Source: Stenopsyche tienmushanensis (Eukaryota > Arthropoda > Insecta > Trichoptera > Stenopsychidae). From it: a stretch of 64,000 nucleotides of DNA. Shown one piece after another: positions 12,435-25,469 of this stretch. The translations under genes and the position numbers were made by a program. Position 1 is the stretch's first letter; the number at the start of each line of letters is the position of its first letter. The stretch lies in assembly GCA_008973525.1 (NCBI GenBank), contig WACJ01000503.1, positions 2,356,001-2,420,000 of the forward strand, given 5' to 3'. Below the pieces are notes generated by a model. The model had not been told where the DNA came from. It saw only the letters and a list, made by a program, of their open reading frames with translations, and did no database searches.

Positions 12435-13376
12435 TAGGGAATCCAATCCCGGACAGTTTTAAGTGCTCATGAATCACAGGATTAGTAAATGTAATCCCAA
12501 AAAAGTCGGGCTCAAAATTTTTATTAAACAGAAATCGTACACCTCACCAGCACGATGAAGGCTACTAAATCGAGACATTCCTGCCGAAATCTGGACGCTT
12601 GGAAACAGTGACGTAACTACTAATTGGCGAGCTTAGGCGACGCCTAGGGGCATTAACTGTCTAATAAATATATACAGTACATGTATGTTTTTCAAATTGT
12701 TATATTAACGTTTCCCTACCGATGATGTATTTACTACACCTCGACGCTAATAATGGGAATATCGATATGAAATATAATAGATACGGGCTTCAAAATGTTT
12801 CTATTCCTCCATAATATAAATACGAATCACATCAAAGTATTATAGTATATAAGTATTCATCTGCAGCGACGGAAATAAATAATTTGTCTCGAAAATCGGG
12901 AATTTTGCAAGCTTTAGCTCCGTGTCTCAGCAAAAAGGAATTTATCAGTCACATTGATGGTTTTATATGAAAATGGAGGCTCACGCGGTCATCAACTCGA
13001 GCTAGCATTTAAATATCTGATGACGATACCTCCAACGAGTGTGCATTTTCAGCAGCAAGTTGCCTGACTTCTAAAATCAGATCCAGTCTAAATGACGAAA
13101 CACTCGATGCTTTTAATGTTACTTCGAGGCATATTTTCAAAATTATATTTGAATTTTTTAGTGTCTTTTTTATCTATTTTGAATATGATTTTTATCTTTT
13201 CTTAAACAAATAAAATTCTTTGATTTTATATTATTCTTTAAAATTTATATTAAACAAATGGACTTTTTATTATTTAATGTAATTTCTTAAACTATTGAAA
13301 ATCTCGGTCCCGGGATCCCGAGACTGATTCCGGGATTGTCTAATGCAATCCTGAAATCCCGGGATTGGATTCTCTA
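12435..13376 (+). mobile_element. Decayed hAT element, 942 bp, copy 2
   Basis: TIRs TAGGGAATCCAATCCC and TAGAGAATCCAATCCC (15 of 16 match) are flanked by an 8-bp duplication ATTACGAA / ATTACGAC (12,427-12,434 and 13,377-13,384). The interior carries a transposase C-terminal remnant at about 13,027-13,130, homologous to 6,008-6,110. It is degraded by stops and frameshifts. A hAT-like end fragment (CAGTGACGTAACTAC, about 12,607-12,660) sits near the left part and may be a nested piece. Confidence 0.88.
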
Positions 13377-13384
13377 ATTACGAC

Positions 13385-15120
13385 ACTTATCTAGATGTTG
13401 CTTCAGCGACGTTAAATGCGATTTTGGGACTTGAATGGAAATATTTGCCTCATTCAGCTTATCTTGGATTAGGTTCCAACAGATCATCACATATCTCTGG
13501 TCGTTACTGCAAAATCAAAGAACCCATCTGAAAATACATTGACAATTGCATGTTGCTAAGATCTGAATCCTTTTTTTTTTTAAATATAAACACAAATCAA
13601 TGATTAAACATTTGTCGAAAATGTATGCATTACCTCATTTTAATACAAACATGTTTAGTCAAACCGCAGAAATAAAGTACAATATCTAATGACATCAAAA
13701 TGCAGCTGTCGATTTAAACTCTCTAAAATATCTGATTTTAAATTTCAACAGGTTTTAAAACTGCAAAAACTGGCGATGAAGATCTTATCAATTTTACTTG
13801 GCAATAAACTTTATGTGCATAATCATTTTCTTTATTATCTGTTTAGCTGAAAAACACATACAGTGATTCACAAAATTCATAGAACACGCATATAATTTCC
13901 AAAAGACCGATACAATAATCCTATGTAAAGAAAATGGGAAAAGAAAATAAGTAAGTTCTCAGTTGCCTTAAAAATATATCCATTACTCTATATCTACTCC
14001 TATTTAAATATACTTTGAACTAAAATATACCATAAAATTTTTGGATAAAATATAATTAATTGCCATCCAAAATTGACCATTCAAATTGTCATTCAAGCTA
14101 CAAAAAGTCTTTCTGATTTTCTCATTAAGAGCATTTATTTTTTCTCAAAAGATATTCAAATTTGCATCGACTTTTCATGATTTTTAAAATAAATATTATT
14201 CCATAGTAAGTTAAAATTATAATAATTTTTATTTGTTTAATCAAATTATTTGCTTCAAAAACAAATATCTATATGTTTTTAATATCTTCTAACATGGCAA
14301 TTTAAAATATGCTGAAAATATCATATATTATACCTGAAAATAATTTTAAAACATTTAAAATGGAACTCATATTTATCTTCTGAATTATTTATATTAAAGC
14401 AATAGTATACTAGATACCATATTAATCCATAATCAAATCAATTAATTGCCACTTTAAACCATTTGGATTTCAAAGCTCAAATTTATAGTCCATATCCTTA
14501 TTTAATCAATTGACAAGTTTCAGACCGACATTTTCAAAAAATATTCTTTTTTATGAGAGTATTTAATAAAAATAATACAAATAGTAAATAAATAATTGAC
14601 TTTTGTTAACTGTAAAGCAAAATAATAATCTAATATTCATCCTCTTTTAAGTGAGCATTCTAATGGTTTTTTAATAAATTCCTGAACTTGACAAAACTTC
14701 GTTAATGTATGAAAATAAATGAGATATCGATATACTCTTATTATAAGAAATTCAAAATTATAGTCACGAATATAGATTTCAAATACTATTTATTACGCAG
14801 TAATTCATTATAATACACTATTTATTAAACATGAGTATTCGTCAAGATTCTTAACTTGTTCAAAAACAAATTGCTTATTGATAAATGCAAATAAAAAGGT
14901 CTTTTATTTAATTTTATTGTACAAAACATTTCTCTTTAACATTAATGTCCTAGTTATTATACAACTAATCAAACATATACAAAGTGCACTACTGTGTTAG
15001 TTAAACGTCAAGAATAAAATATATAATTTTAAAAAAAATAATGAAGTATGAATTCAGATCTAAGAAGATCATCTTGATAATCTGCTAATGCTATGCTATA
15101 AATATTATTTAAAAAATATT
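13385..15120. other. AT-rich region 3' of SPARC
   Basis: Very AT-rich and without recognised transposons. Minus-strand AATAAA signals occur at 15,125-15,130 (32 bp past the SPARC stop) and at 14,903-14,918. The latter pair is a plausible SPARC polyadenylation region, giving a 3' UTR of about 250 nt. The remainder to 13,385 may be longer 3' UTR or spacer. Confidence 0.45.
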
Positions 15121-15161
15121 GCATTTTATTTCACTTCTTAGTATGTATTTTAATGATTTGA

Positions 15162-16675
15162 CTAACTATAGTCGTTGAAATCGTCACATCTTTCTGTTAT
15201 TTCACTCTGAAAAATTTAAATCATGTTTAGTGATATGTTAAAATACAATAATAAATGTTGTTTTTTTTAATTTTATATTTACCTCGTCTAATTCCAAACA
15301 TTTTCCCCATTCTTTTAGGGAAATGCGATGATCATCATCATAATCACAGCTGTTGAGGAAGGGTCCGATACAATGCTCAAGAGATAGCAGAGGAGCACGG
15401 ATTGGGAAGAGCTCGTGACGTGATACAAATCTTTATAAAAAAAACATGGTACACCATTAAAATGATATTGAGTTTATTAAGAATTCAAATTCAAATATAT
15501 TTACCTGTCGTTATCATCTGCATCCAAATCACACCATTTCCAGATAGCGGCATTAGTCCATCGCCGTGTAAGATTTGTTTCGGCTTCTGATTCCATTTCC
15601 ATGTAATGTTCAGACAATTCATGACGATCAGCCAAATCTCTCATTACGTTAAAGAGCCAATCTCGCATGCGTCTAGGGAAATCTGCCATCTCATCAGCGT
15701 TACATTCCTATAGTATATTAATTGCATTAACATTTTAAATTAAGAACTATATGATCATCCACATGATTCAATAAATAAATAAATTTATTTAGTAAATATC
15801 TTACTGGCATTTGACGACAAACTCCATAGTAATCAATTTGCACGTGGCTGTATTTAGGATCTTTGCAATTTTCCTTGTCAGTCATACATATACATCTTTG
15901 ACGGTGTACTTCACAGTCAGATGACCAAGTCTCGTTGTGATTAGTACAGACCTATTAAAAATAAAATAGGAACATTATATGAACACAACCATTTAAATGA
16001 TATAACGCAAATAAAAAATTATATTACCTTTCTACGATCTTCAACTTCTACCTGACATTCATTGACACAAATGCATTCAGCTTCGCCTTTATCATTTATA
16101 TCACACATTTTCCCGGCACTGCAATGAATTTTACTGCATGCACCTATATTGAATAAGTACATGTATTGTGTTATATTCTATTAATGATAATACAACTATT
16201 CGTTTATATACAGACCAACAGTTTCATCGTGTTCAGCGGGTTTCATAACTCCTTTATAAATTTGATCAGCCATATCTCTGGCACGCTCGCGCTGAGATTC
16301 CTTTAGGTGTGTTTAATAAAATTTATAATTAAACAAATTGAATTAATTTAAGACTACGTTTCAGTACGAATAGAAATAATAATGTTACATGGAAGTTTTC
16401 CTCGTCGACTCGTTCAAGTTCTTCTATCTTTTGTATTTCATTTCCGTTTTCTAATATTTCTGGTGCAGGGGTCACAGGTTTCTTTACTCTCCTTCTCCCT
16501 TTGATCTGCAAAATAAAATACATGTATTGTATCACACTGTTATTAAAATGTTTTTATACATTCAAAATATAATGTATTGAATTAAATGCATTTGGAATGG
16601 ATTTACCCTTTCTGCAGATGCGTCAAAGATCAAAACTGTAAATAGAATGGCGGCTAGCACCAATTTCCCCCTCAT
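15162..16675 (-). CDS. SPARC: SPARC / osteonectin (BM-40)
   Basis: Secreted calcium- and collagen-binding matrix glycoprotein needed for basement-membrane collagen IV assembly in insects. Eight coding exons: 16607-16675, 16389-16505, 16216-16300, 16028-16143, 15805-15951, 15505-15707, 15283-15430, 15162-15206. They join in frame to 309 residues, close to the fly protein. Order: signal peptide (1-21, MRGKLVLAAILFTV), short charged N-terminal region, Cys-rich follistatin-like domain (about 92-178, ten or more Cys), then the extracellular Ca-binding domain with two EF-hands (DLDADDND near 238-246; DYDDDHRISLKEW at 275-287). A candidate N-glycosylation site is NET in the follistatin domain. An acceptor seven bases before the ATG (TTTCAG then GACAAA) implies a separate upstream non-coding exon, not located. 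No frameshifts. Confidence 0.97.
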
Positions 16676-17905
16676 TTTGTCCTGAAATTAAAATGCTAAT
16701 ATTTAATAAACAGTATTAGTATTTATGTATATATCTTGTTTCAGTATCATGCAAGATCTTAATGGAATTAATAGAGAATTTATTAGAAATTTTGTAAGGA
16801 AGAAGTAAGTTTTTTCATATCGTTCAAGACAAAAATTGTGTTTAACGTTTCATTGAATTGGATAGATTTGTTTCAATAATTTGATGCAATTCAAGCAATT
16901 TGGAAACCATGAACCAAATATATCAGGGTGAACTCATTTTATTAATAGAATGTTGAATGCAGCTACAAAATGCACATGTGGCATACAATTGTGATTCCAA
17001 AACTGTGTATTCTTGACATTCAGCTTAGCTTATAAAAACAGTTTTTTTTCCATTATCAGCATGTCTGTGTATTTTTTTAAATCATAAAATATATGTTCAT
17101 TGAGCTAATTAAGTCATCAATTCAAAAATGTTTTTTTTTGGTATGAAATCAAGTACTTTTTCAATCAAAATTTATGTAATTATGTAAAATTTAAATGACG
17201 CTTTTAATTTACCTAAAATCTTATATTCATATATATTTCTTACATTTTAGCAACATCAAATACAACAAAGTTTTGCAATCTGTGATAGAAAACATCTTGT
17301 TTGGACACAGTTTATTTAATAAGAGAGCGACAAAGAAACTGCGCTTATTCAAACTTTTTGGTAGTCAAATCTTTCAAATTATGTATTTTCATTAAATATA
17401 TTAGTTATAGAAGATATTATGTATTCCAATAAAATATCTTGCTTAATTAAAAATATCATTTAAACATGGAAATTTAAAGGATGCTCTTGAGTCAGAACGA
17501 CTCTCGAAATTCGACAATTTGCAAGCATTAGAATCTTCATGGTTCAAAGAACAAAAATATACAAAATTTGGTAAAGGCAATAGAAAATTTGTCATCACGA
17601 CAGAAAAAATCGTCCTTTTGTGCTTCAAAACACGTCTGATAACTTTGTTTTCTTTCTCTCCCTAATATACTAAATCGGAGATATACTATAGTATGTATAA
17701 GATTCATTCTGATATACATTTAAGAATTTACATGACAATTCCTATCCTAATAAATATAATTCTTACGAAAATAAGAGATTTTTCCCAAAAATACAAACTT
17801 TATAAGCGGTATTTTCTCATTGTGTTCGTCGTATGATTAAATAAAGATAAGATTGTTATTTTATTAGTAATCTTTAAGTAGGAGAGAATATATTATTGGC
17901 GAAAT
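16676..17905. other. Upstream of SPARC, nothing recognised
   Basis: AT-rich. It should contain part of the SPARC 5' intron, since the coding exon starts just after a splice acceptor. Short ORFs at 17,195-17,719 have no recognisable homology. No CpG island marks the SPARC promoter here. Confidence 0.4.
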
Positions 17906-17906
17906 T

Positions 17907-18100
17907 ATAACGCGAGGCGCTTATTCGTCATGTCAGCGCTCCGAAAAGCGGACCGGTTGAACACATAGACCTTGTGGCCACTCCGTCTTCTTTTATAGCT
18001 TGCGGCATTTACGGGAATAAATACATACCCAGTGTCTTCTGTGATCTGTAAAATCACAGAAGACCCCTCGGAAGCTAATTTACATAGGTGGCTCGTGACT
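17907..18100 (+). repeat. Five-copy repeat family, copy 3 (long)
   Basis: One of the two longest copies. It reads in one frame as REALIRHVS, then PKSGPVEHIDLVATPSSF, then CGIYGNKYIP before a stop, matching the frame of copy 4 at 25.2 kb. It continues into a shared tail GAAGACCCCTCGGAAG and TAATTTACATA. No TIR, tRNA-like head or poly(A) tail was found. Confidence 0.7.
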
Positions 18101-18494
18101 TTTCAAATAAAAGTATTCTATCACTTAACGATAACCAATTTTTTCCATGTTTACAAATTCACTGAGAACATTCAATATTTATGGCTGCCAAACAAAACAA
18201 CGTATCGTCTTGAAACTTAAGCTTTATAAGTTAGACATCATAGTATTTTTTTAAAAACAACAATCGTCATTTATACCTTAGGTCGGGTACTTTTTGGACT
18301 ATATTATTTTAACCAAATATTTTTTTCTGGATTTTATTTTTATATGGTATTTATATAGATTAAATATAAGAAATTTTGCTGACATCTTTGCGGATATTAT
18401 TAACAATTTTCGAAGCCTGAATAATTGCACATACCGGCATTAAATTAAAATCTACAAAGCTGTTTTTTAGTCTACAAGTAGTTAGCGTTCATTA

Positions 18495-18735
18495 TTGTTA
18501 AATAAACGTCATCTACTTTCGATACAAGGTGGCTAGGGCTTGGATAGGCGTGACTTAAGTTGTAGCGTGGAAACTTGATTGAAGTATCGCAATGTCGGCA
18601 ACAACATAATCGCGGTAGACTGACATTTTGTTTGCTTATAATATCAAAACAACAAAATGAGAAAGAATCAGCTTTGTAGGAATGATCACAGAAATAATGT
18701 CGCTGCCTCCCGTACTATTGATTCTTGGACCGCTT
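18495..18735 (+). repeat. Unnamed repeat family D, copy 1
   Basis: Shares three blocks with the minus strand of 47,140-47,740: AATAAACGTCATCTACTTTC, AACAACAAAATGAGAAAGAA, and a block ending in CGCTGCCTCC. The other copy is split by a pogo-type MITE. Class unknown. Confidence 0.65.
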
Positions 18736-18839
18736 CTAGAGAGCAATGATCGGCGTCCTACGAAAATACTCTCGGCAATAACACGAACCATGTTTAATGA
18801 GTTTCTACACTGAAACCTCAGAATTGCTGGAATCAACGG

Positions 18840-20395
18840 AAGTTAGATCATAGTCCACTATTTTTAGATATGTATCGTACTTCCAGCAAGAAAAGACTGT
18901 GTATATTTGTGCAGTGCACATTTATTATTATTTTGCTTCACATTTATACACCATAACTGATGATCTAATTTCTGCGGTCAAAATGTCATTCGGCGAATCC
19001 TATCTATGATATTTTTCTATGTACTTAGGAAATACAGAGCTTTGAAGTGATTAAATTATCCAAATAAATCGCATTAAAGTATCTTATAGAAACGCAGTTC
19101 CGTTTGCTCTTTGTTCGCTTTTAAGTTCAATTACATTAAATGAATATTTAATTGTGTGATGGTTAAATTTTGATATTAAAATTAATGCGATAACCTCTTT
19201 CATGCGAGTTTCCTGCGAACGATGATGACCTAATCTGATGACCTATGTACGTCCGAGTGATCTCAACTAAAACCTCAAATTTGCTCATATCGTTCTACTT
19301 ATTTATAAACGCGATAGCAATTACATTATTATTGCAATTTATAATAGCAACGTTCAACCCCATTTTACGGGCATTTAAGCAACAAAAATACATTCATAAT
19401 TGCAGTGTATTGAATATTTGGTGCATAGCGTCAAACGATGTTGCATGCGTAAACACACACTAGAAATGGCGAACACATTTATTGCGACAAGATAATCTTG
19501 AATTTGTACCAATCGTGAGAAAACATCGAAATCTGTATTTATTATAGGGTTTATGGTATGCGACTGTAGGATCCAATTCTTAAAAAACCGACAACACAAC
19601 AACAAAGCTTCGCCTTTTTGTGTCTAGCATTCTCATCCAATTGTATCAAATCGTCCTTCAGCATTCGAAAGCCTTCGATATTTTTTGCGGCCGACTATTT
19701 TCGACGACTCTCAAGAGCATCCTCACCTTGGATTCAATCATCCAGACAATAGGAAAGCATCCAAATTAGAGCATCGTTAATTGAAAGAGTCAATTCGTAT
19801 ATTTATTGCATGCAATTCATCAGCTCTCCATGGACACTCGTAAATGTTTCGCATGCTAAGTCTGCGAATTAAATCAGCATTTTGCTTTTGATGATTCGAA
19901 ACGCAGATGCGTGAGTTTAATTATTTATAGTGATTACGAGCTGGTGGACTACATCCGTTGAAGATAAATACTTCCAGCGTGTCTGCGAATTTGTCATGGT
20001 TTCGTCGGTGCGTTTCATCATTCAATCCCAGATACAATCGGCAAAACGTTCACATTTTTTGCAAGGAAGATGAGGAGACGCAAAGGAAAGCGTGTTTGCC
20101 ATGAAGATAAAGAGGAAGGACATTTTATAATCATATTTCTATATTATCTTCATTGGGAAAACAACAATATTGATAGCGCTTTTGATAAATATGTTCATTG
20201 AAGAGATTTTTTTATCAGAATCTCTAGAACGTTCCATCAGTGGGTGGTATATGTAAGCGGAAGCAGAAACAGCATCCTCTATGTTAGAATGACATTTATA
20301 ATATGTCTATGCACATAAACATATTTTCAAAAACAGCCATCCAATCGATATATTACATCATTATCAACATCAGTTCCATAAACAGAAATATGAGT
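18840..20395. other. Intergenic, nothing recognised
   Basis: AT-rich, with short ORFs of 66-76 codons on both strands lacking recognisable homology. No splice-supported gene. Confidence 0.4.
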
Positions 20396-20639
20396 ATTCA
20401 GACTCTAACCGGCTCGGCAGAGCCGGTTGTTATATTATGGTTCAATCAATCTGACTCTACTGCGGAGTCTTTCAATATTCTACTATTACTAATAATTTGG
20501 AGCAGCGAATGACCATAAAAGTGCAATAAACTGCTGTTTGCAATAATTAAAAAATAATATATGAATAACGCAGAGCTAAACAGAAAGCCAGAAAAACCGT
20601 TATTTTTCCCTAAACAAAACCGAAATAAAACAAAACCCA

Positions 20640-20990
20640 AATTCCAGTGATTCAGAAAGAGCATTTTTATACGTTGAGCTCGTAGATAGACAGAAACGGA
20701 GAGCGTATCTTGCGCACATCGTACGATTGTATAGATCGTTAACCCAAATTTATCGACTAATAATGATATATGAATCATATAATGAATCGATTTCGAGTGT
20801 ATTGTTCATGTTCGAGCAAAGAAATGACCGAATATTGTGCGCTATCGACAGTGTTTATTTATTTATGCACAAGATTCATACATGCTGCGACGGTCCTGAT
20901 ATATAAGTGGATTTGTACGGATGATAAGTGGCAGACGTACAAATATAGCATCCAAGTTTATGATGATTTAAAATCTATACTCAAATGATT
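20640..20990 (+). repeat. Unnamed repeat with ORF remnant, copy 2
   Basis: Homologous to 3,196-3,440. The frame reads EMTEYCALSTVFIYL, then FIHAATVLI, then KWICTDDKWQTY, and stays open to a TGA at 20,986-20,988. The left part shares TTCCAGTGATTCA with copy 1. Sequence just upstream (20,395-20,640) contains AACCG-rich fragments resembling the GGTTCGG transposon ends at 9.4 and 22.3 kb. Confidence 0.5.
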
Positions 20991-22270
20991 AAACGTTAGG
21001 TCTCGCTCTTTCAAATGAATGTCACCCCATCTTTCTCATAATAATTGTCGCTTAAGGGCGCGCGTTTCAAATAAGGAAGTTTCCCTGCCGCACCCTGTAT
21101 TTACAAAGCCGTGACATTTTAAATTGGTAACATTTGATCTTTTCATGGAACGAAAACGTATTTTGAGTACTGCTGACATAGTGTAATCAAATATACAACC
21201 TTGTGACCATTTGTTTTTGATCGATACCCCTCAAATATTGTTTTTATAACTTTGCGCCCTCAGTGAAAATTATTTAAGTCATGTAATCGCACAGTTGGCG
21301 TGTTCTAAAAATACAAGCTTCGGACCAATATTTCGCTTGAAAATTATGAATTTCGCAAATATGCGATTCTGTAGCATAGACTATGCTATTAAATGAATTT
21401 GAAGCTGATTAAAAATTAATTGCTACTGATGAACGTGATGCAATCGATCGGACATCTGCAGCGTCCTATATACGTGACCCGTCAATATATCCAATTGACC
21501 AACAGCAATATCGCTCAGAAGCCAGATTTTAGCAGTTCTCAAATAATATATACAATAATATAGTAGGTCGATGCATTTGAATCATACCGAACACTTCAAA
21601 AAGCACTCCTCGAAAGCCGAAAGTTAAGCCGATGAAGACGATCGATCCAATTCGCTCCGGCCGCGAAGAACGACACTACTAAATGACTACAAACAGTTCA
21701 ATGCAGTACAATCAGAATTTCTATCATCAGATCAATTATAAAGCAGTAAATCAATGATCATAGCAGATTCTAGATCGTTGACACGTTTATTGATTACGTA
21801 ACGGTCACATTTCTCCGCAAGCTTCGAGTTATAAGTCAAGCTATAAGTACCTTTCGTTCGCCCTTTATTCTTCCATTGGAGATTGATATATAAGATTTAG
21901 GCAAAGGCTAAAAATTCATCAAGCATCCTAAAGCTACACAGAGAATTGAGTAGGAACAGTAAAACCATATGTTTATGGTTGCGCACATGTGGTGGGTGGA
22001 ATGCTCAAGCCAATGGACTGCATCAATCGCTGGTGCAAGAAATGCAATGCCCTATTTAGCTTTGGAAATAATACCAAATTTAACCTTCAATATGTGTATC
22101 ATTTTCGACGACAATCTTATTTAGATTTAAAAAGAAAATATAATTCTTCAATGCATAACATATGTATTGAATGGTTGATCTATCATCTTCAAAAGGTACG
22201 TGTAAATCAAACGATAAATATGGAAAAACAATGAATACGAGAAGAAAATATTTAAATGTCTCGTCATTTT
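20991..22270. other. Intergenic, nothing recognised
   Basis: AT-rich with small GC patches near 21,050-21,110 and 21,600-21,680. No recognisable gene. An 81-codon ORF at 21,989-22,234 is unassigned. Confidence 0.4.
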
Positions 22271-22277
22271 TATCATG

Positions 22278-23330
22278 GCTTTGAATCGTTATTTTTTTCG
22301 TTTCGGTTTTGTTCCGTTCCAGTTCCAAATATTTGTATCGATTCGGTTACGGTTTTATATTCCGGGGAAAATAGCTGTTTTTCCGGTTTTCGGTTTAACT
22401 CCGGGTGGTTCATTTTTTATTTTTTTAAATATTTTTATTTGTATTGACATTTCCTTTGCCGTGCTAAAAAAACACCCGCGTTCTACGATGATATGTATTT
22501 GGTACACCATATGAAATTCTGAACCCCATATCTATTATATTTCATATCGATATTCCCATGATTAGAGTCGAGTTGTAGTAAAATACATCATGATCAAAGA
22601 AAGGCTAAAAATGTATGTTCTAGCATAATTTAGAATATTTTATTCCTTATTTTATAATAAGCATTCATCATGGATAATATTATTGAATTTATTTTCTTTA
22701 ATTATTAATCATTTGTTAGTTAAAGTATCATGTCCAATTTTTGCTTCTACGTAGGAGTTATAAATTTACAATTTATTTGTAGATTTTTTTTTTAAGAAAA
22801 TCTCTAGAATTTTAGAGTTATCATGTAGACGATGAATATTATAAAAATAATCAATTGAAGATTTAGTATTTAAAATTAGAAATATATAATATTTGGGAGT
22901 CCCAAGTTGAAATACATAACACTACGAAAAAAATTAAAATCTGAGATTCTCAGTCAAGATATAATATATAGCAAATATATAGGACAAGATAAGCTAAACA
23001 AAATAAATAATAATGACTTATGATTAAAAGCTGGAATTTGGGTTGTTAACAATATTAATGATAAATTGATTTAACAGGACAATTAACAGGATGAACAAAG
23101 AGTAAAGATCACAGTATTATGAGATGAATACAATCAAATAAAATCTGTAAAAAAATGGTGAATGTCACATATTATGTCAACACAAAAATCAACCAAACTT
23201 ATTTTTGCATAAGGCATGAACCGAACCGAAAAAATCGATATTTTCGAATCGGTTCAGTTATGGTTTTCATTCCGACATAAATAACGGTTTTACCGGTTTC
23301 CAGTTCAGTTCTGGTATGAAACTTTGATGT
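22278..23330 (+). mobile_element. Transposon fragment with GGTTCGG-rich ends, copy 2
   Basis: A CGGTTT-rich segment at 22,278-22,410 and an AACCG-rich segment at 23,212-23,325 face each other and could be the two ends of one decayed element of about 1 kb. The interior 22,890-23,025 matches 8,905-9,060. At 22,520-22,590 a minus-strand piece matches the hAT family at 5,760-5,840, so fragments are mixed here. Ends and target duplication were not resolved. Confidence 0.5.
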
Positions 23331-24770
23331 TATGATAATAGCATATCCAAAAAAATCAATATATCCTATTTGGATTCAAATCAATGACCTCACACTGACG
23401 TTGTATATCTATTTATTTTCACAAAAGTGATTCGATAAATATTATTGATTGCTCTTCGCTTATAAGACATCATCTTTGGAGCTCGTGTGGATATAACGAT
23501 TGCCTTTGATAACATTCGTTCTATTTAAAGCGTTATACACGGAAGACACAAGCATCTGCACTTTTATTATATTGCAGCTAACGTCTGAGCAATAAATCGG
23601 CGGTGATAACGACGATGTCTACTCACAAAATTAAGCAATTGACGGAACCAATTCAAAAAACATTCCTCGAAATATACTTCTGGAACAAAAATGAACGGAA
23701 CGTGAGTTGCATTTGAATCTCAGCATTATCGTGTTTCCCGTTTCCCGTTTAGAGCAACTATAAAAATAGTCTAATTTCTAGATATTGTAAATATGTCAAC
23801 CAACTAGCAACGCCGCCATATCCTTGATTTGTTGACCTAAAAACGATAGCAGATATTTCAACTGGATGTTAAAAAAATATCCATGTGTTTGTCGCGTCCA
23901 AGAAGATAAGAAGTGCGGATATGAACACCATCATAAAATTGACGACAAAGGTCTTGAACACATCAAAAGTCTTGACCCAAATGAAGATATCAATATGATA
24001 AAATATATAAATAATCATACTTTTTCATGTATATACATTTATAATGAAGGATTTTTTAAAAAAATCTGCAAAATTAATTGAGCTGTCCAATTTTATTGAA
24101 TGTCTTCCATTTTTGCAATGAATTACATACAATCGTATAATAAGCTTTCATAAGAAACAGATTTACTTGCATCGTATGAAAAGTTCTTGCACATTATTTA
24201 AATAATATCAATCAAATCGACAATCAAATGCTATGTATATATTGCGCCAATAAAATGATGATTGTATTATTTAAAAAAAAAATAAGTTCAAGCTCACCCG
24301 ATGTATGATCCCCAGGGAACACAAGACCAACAGTCGCCCGGCTCTAAAGACCGCTTACGAACGACTGAATTCAAAGCTCCTAATTAACGTTCGTATAAAA
24401 CAAAGCTACTATGTAAAATAATACTGCTAAATTTTGATGATGATGTTTCTCCATCTTAAATATGAAAAATATTAATTATGGATTCGCATGGTCAATTTGC
24501 AAATTTAATAATCGCACTAAAATACGTTTTGGTCGACGATTTCGATACAATCTGAAAGATCGAACATAATCTAAATCAATATATCGTAGTTGGATTCAAA
24601 CTATGTATGTATTAGCATCTTATTGTCTGGATGCTCAATCCAAACGCATCTATTTATGCGCATATATCATAAGATCGAAACACAGCATCAAATAAGCCAC
24701 ATTGAATTTAGACTCGGTTATGGAAATACGAATGGATTATGTAAGCATGGATGCAACTATATACAGCGTT
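23331..24770. other. Intergenic, nothing recognised
   Basis: AT-rich. A 71-codon ORF at 23,866-24,081 (MLKKYPCVCRVQEDKK at its start) has no recognised homology or splice context. Confidence 0.4.
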
Positions 24771-24774
24771 TTTC

Positions 24775-25045
24775 AATAGGAACGCTCGAACTTTATTAGG
24801 TTATAGCGGCCATGTTACTAAAGCAACGTCTGTCAAATTGATTGTGAATGATTGAGTAGTGTATGGCAAATCACCATGGAAGGTTGAAAAATTGCAAATC
24901 ATCAAATTTTACTTTCAAAATCAGTGCTCAGTTCGAAAACCATTTTTGGATGAAGTGATGCAAGCAAAATTGTCAGATTTGGGACGATACCGATCCACAC
25001 GAAATACACCAGAATTGTATCTCAAGGAAATTACTGTTTAGTGTG
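24775..25045 (+). mobile_element. Tc1/mariner-type transposase N-terminal fragment (tentative)
   Basis: Starts with a terminus-like TTTTTCAATAGGAACGCTCG, followed by a short ORF reading EKLQIIKFYFQNQCSVRKPF. That resembles the N-terminal helix-turn-helix found in some insect Tc1/mariner-like transposases. The frame then degenerates and the catalytic part is absent. Confidence 0.45.
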
Positions 25046-25064
25046 GCTATTCGTCTGAGGATAT

Positions 25065-25150
25065 CCAGGGCCGTAACAAGAGGGTGGCAAAGCAGGCGCC
25101 CCCCACAAGCGCAATTGGACTTGGGGCGCAAAACTCAAAACGAATAAACA
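25065..25150 (+). repeat. Short GC-rich repeat, copy 1 (hAT-like end)
   Basis: Begins CAGGGCCGTAACAA and contains AAAGCAGGCGCC and CTTGGGGCGCAAAA. The same blocks occur on the minus strand at 27,200-27,270. The CAGGGCCGT start is typical of hAT termini, but only one end is present. Confidence 0.55.
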
Positions 25151-25167
25151 ACCCATCCGATCAATCT

Positions 25168-25375
25168 TATGTCGTGCGATCGCGAGGCGCTCATTCATCT
25201 TGTCAGCGATCCGAAAAGCGGACCGATTGGACACATAGACCTTGTGGTCACTCCGTCTTCTTTTAGAGCTTTTTGTGGCATTTTCGGGAATAAATGCATA
25301 CCCGAGGCTTTCTATGATATGTGCGATCACGGAAGACCCCTCAGAGGATAATTTACATAAGTGGATCGTGCCAAA
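25168..25375 (+). repeat. Five-copy repeat family, copy 4 (longest)
   Basis: The frame starting at 25,169 reads CDREALIHLVSDPKSGPIGH, then IDLVVTPSSFRAFCGIFGN, then KCIPEAFYDM before a stop at 25,349-25,351. The same frame is recognisable in the copies at 4.1, 9.2, 17.9 and 27.0 kb. Flanked by transposon debris on both sides. Confidence 0.7.
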
Positions 25376-25469
25376 TAAGGTAGCGAACGAATCTAGACTT
25401 CTTCCCAACCATAAGAACTATATATTTATCTATCTTATGCTGCTACCTTAGCTTGTTTTTTTAGTTTTA

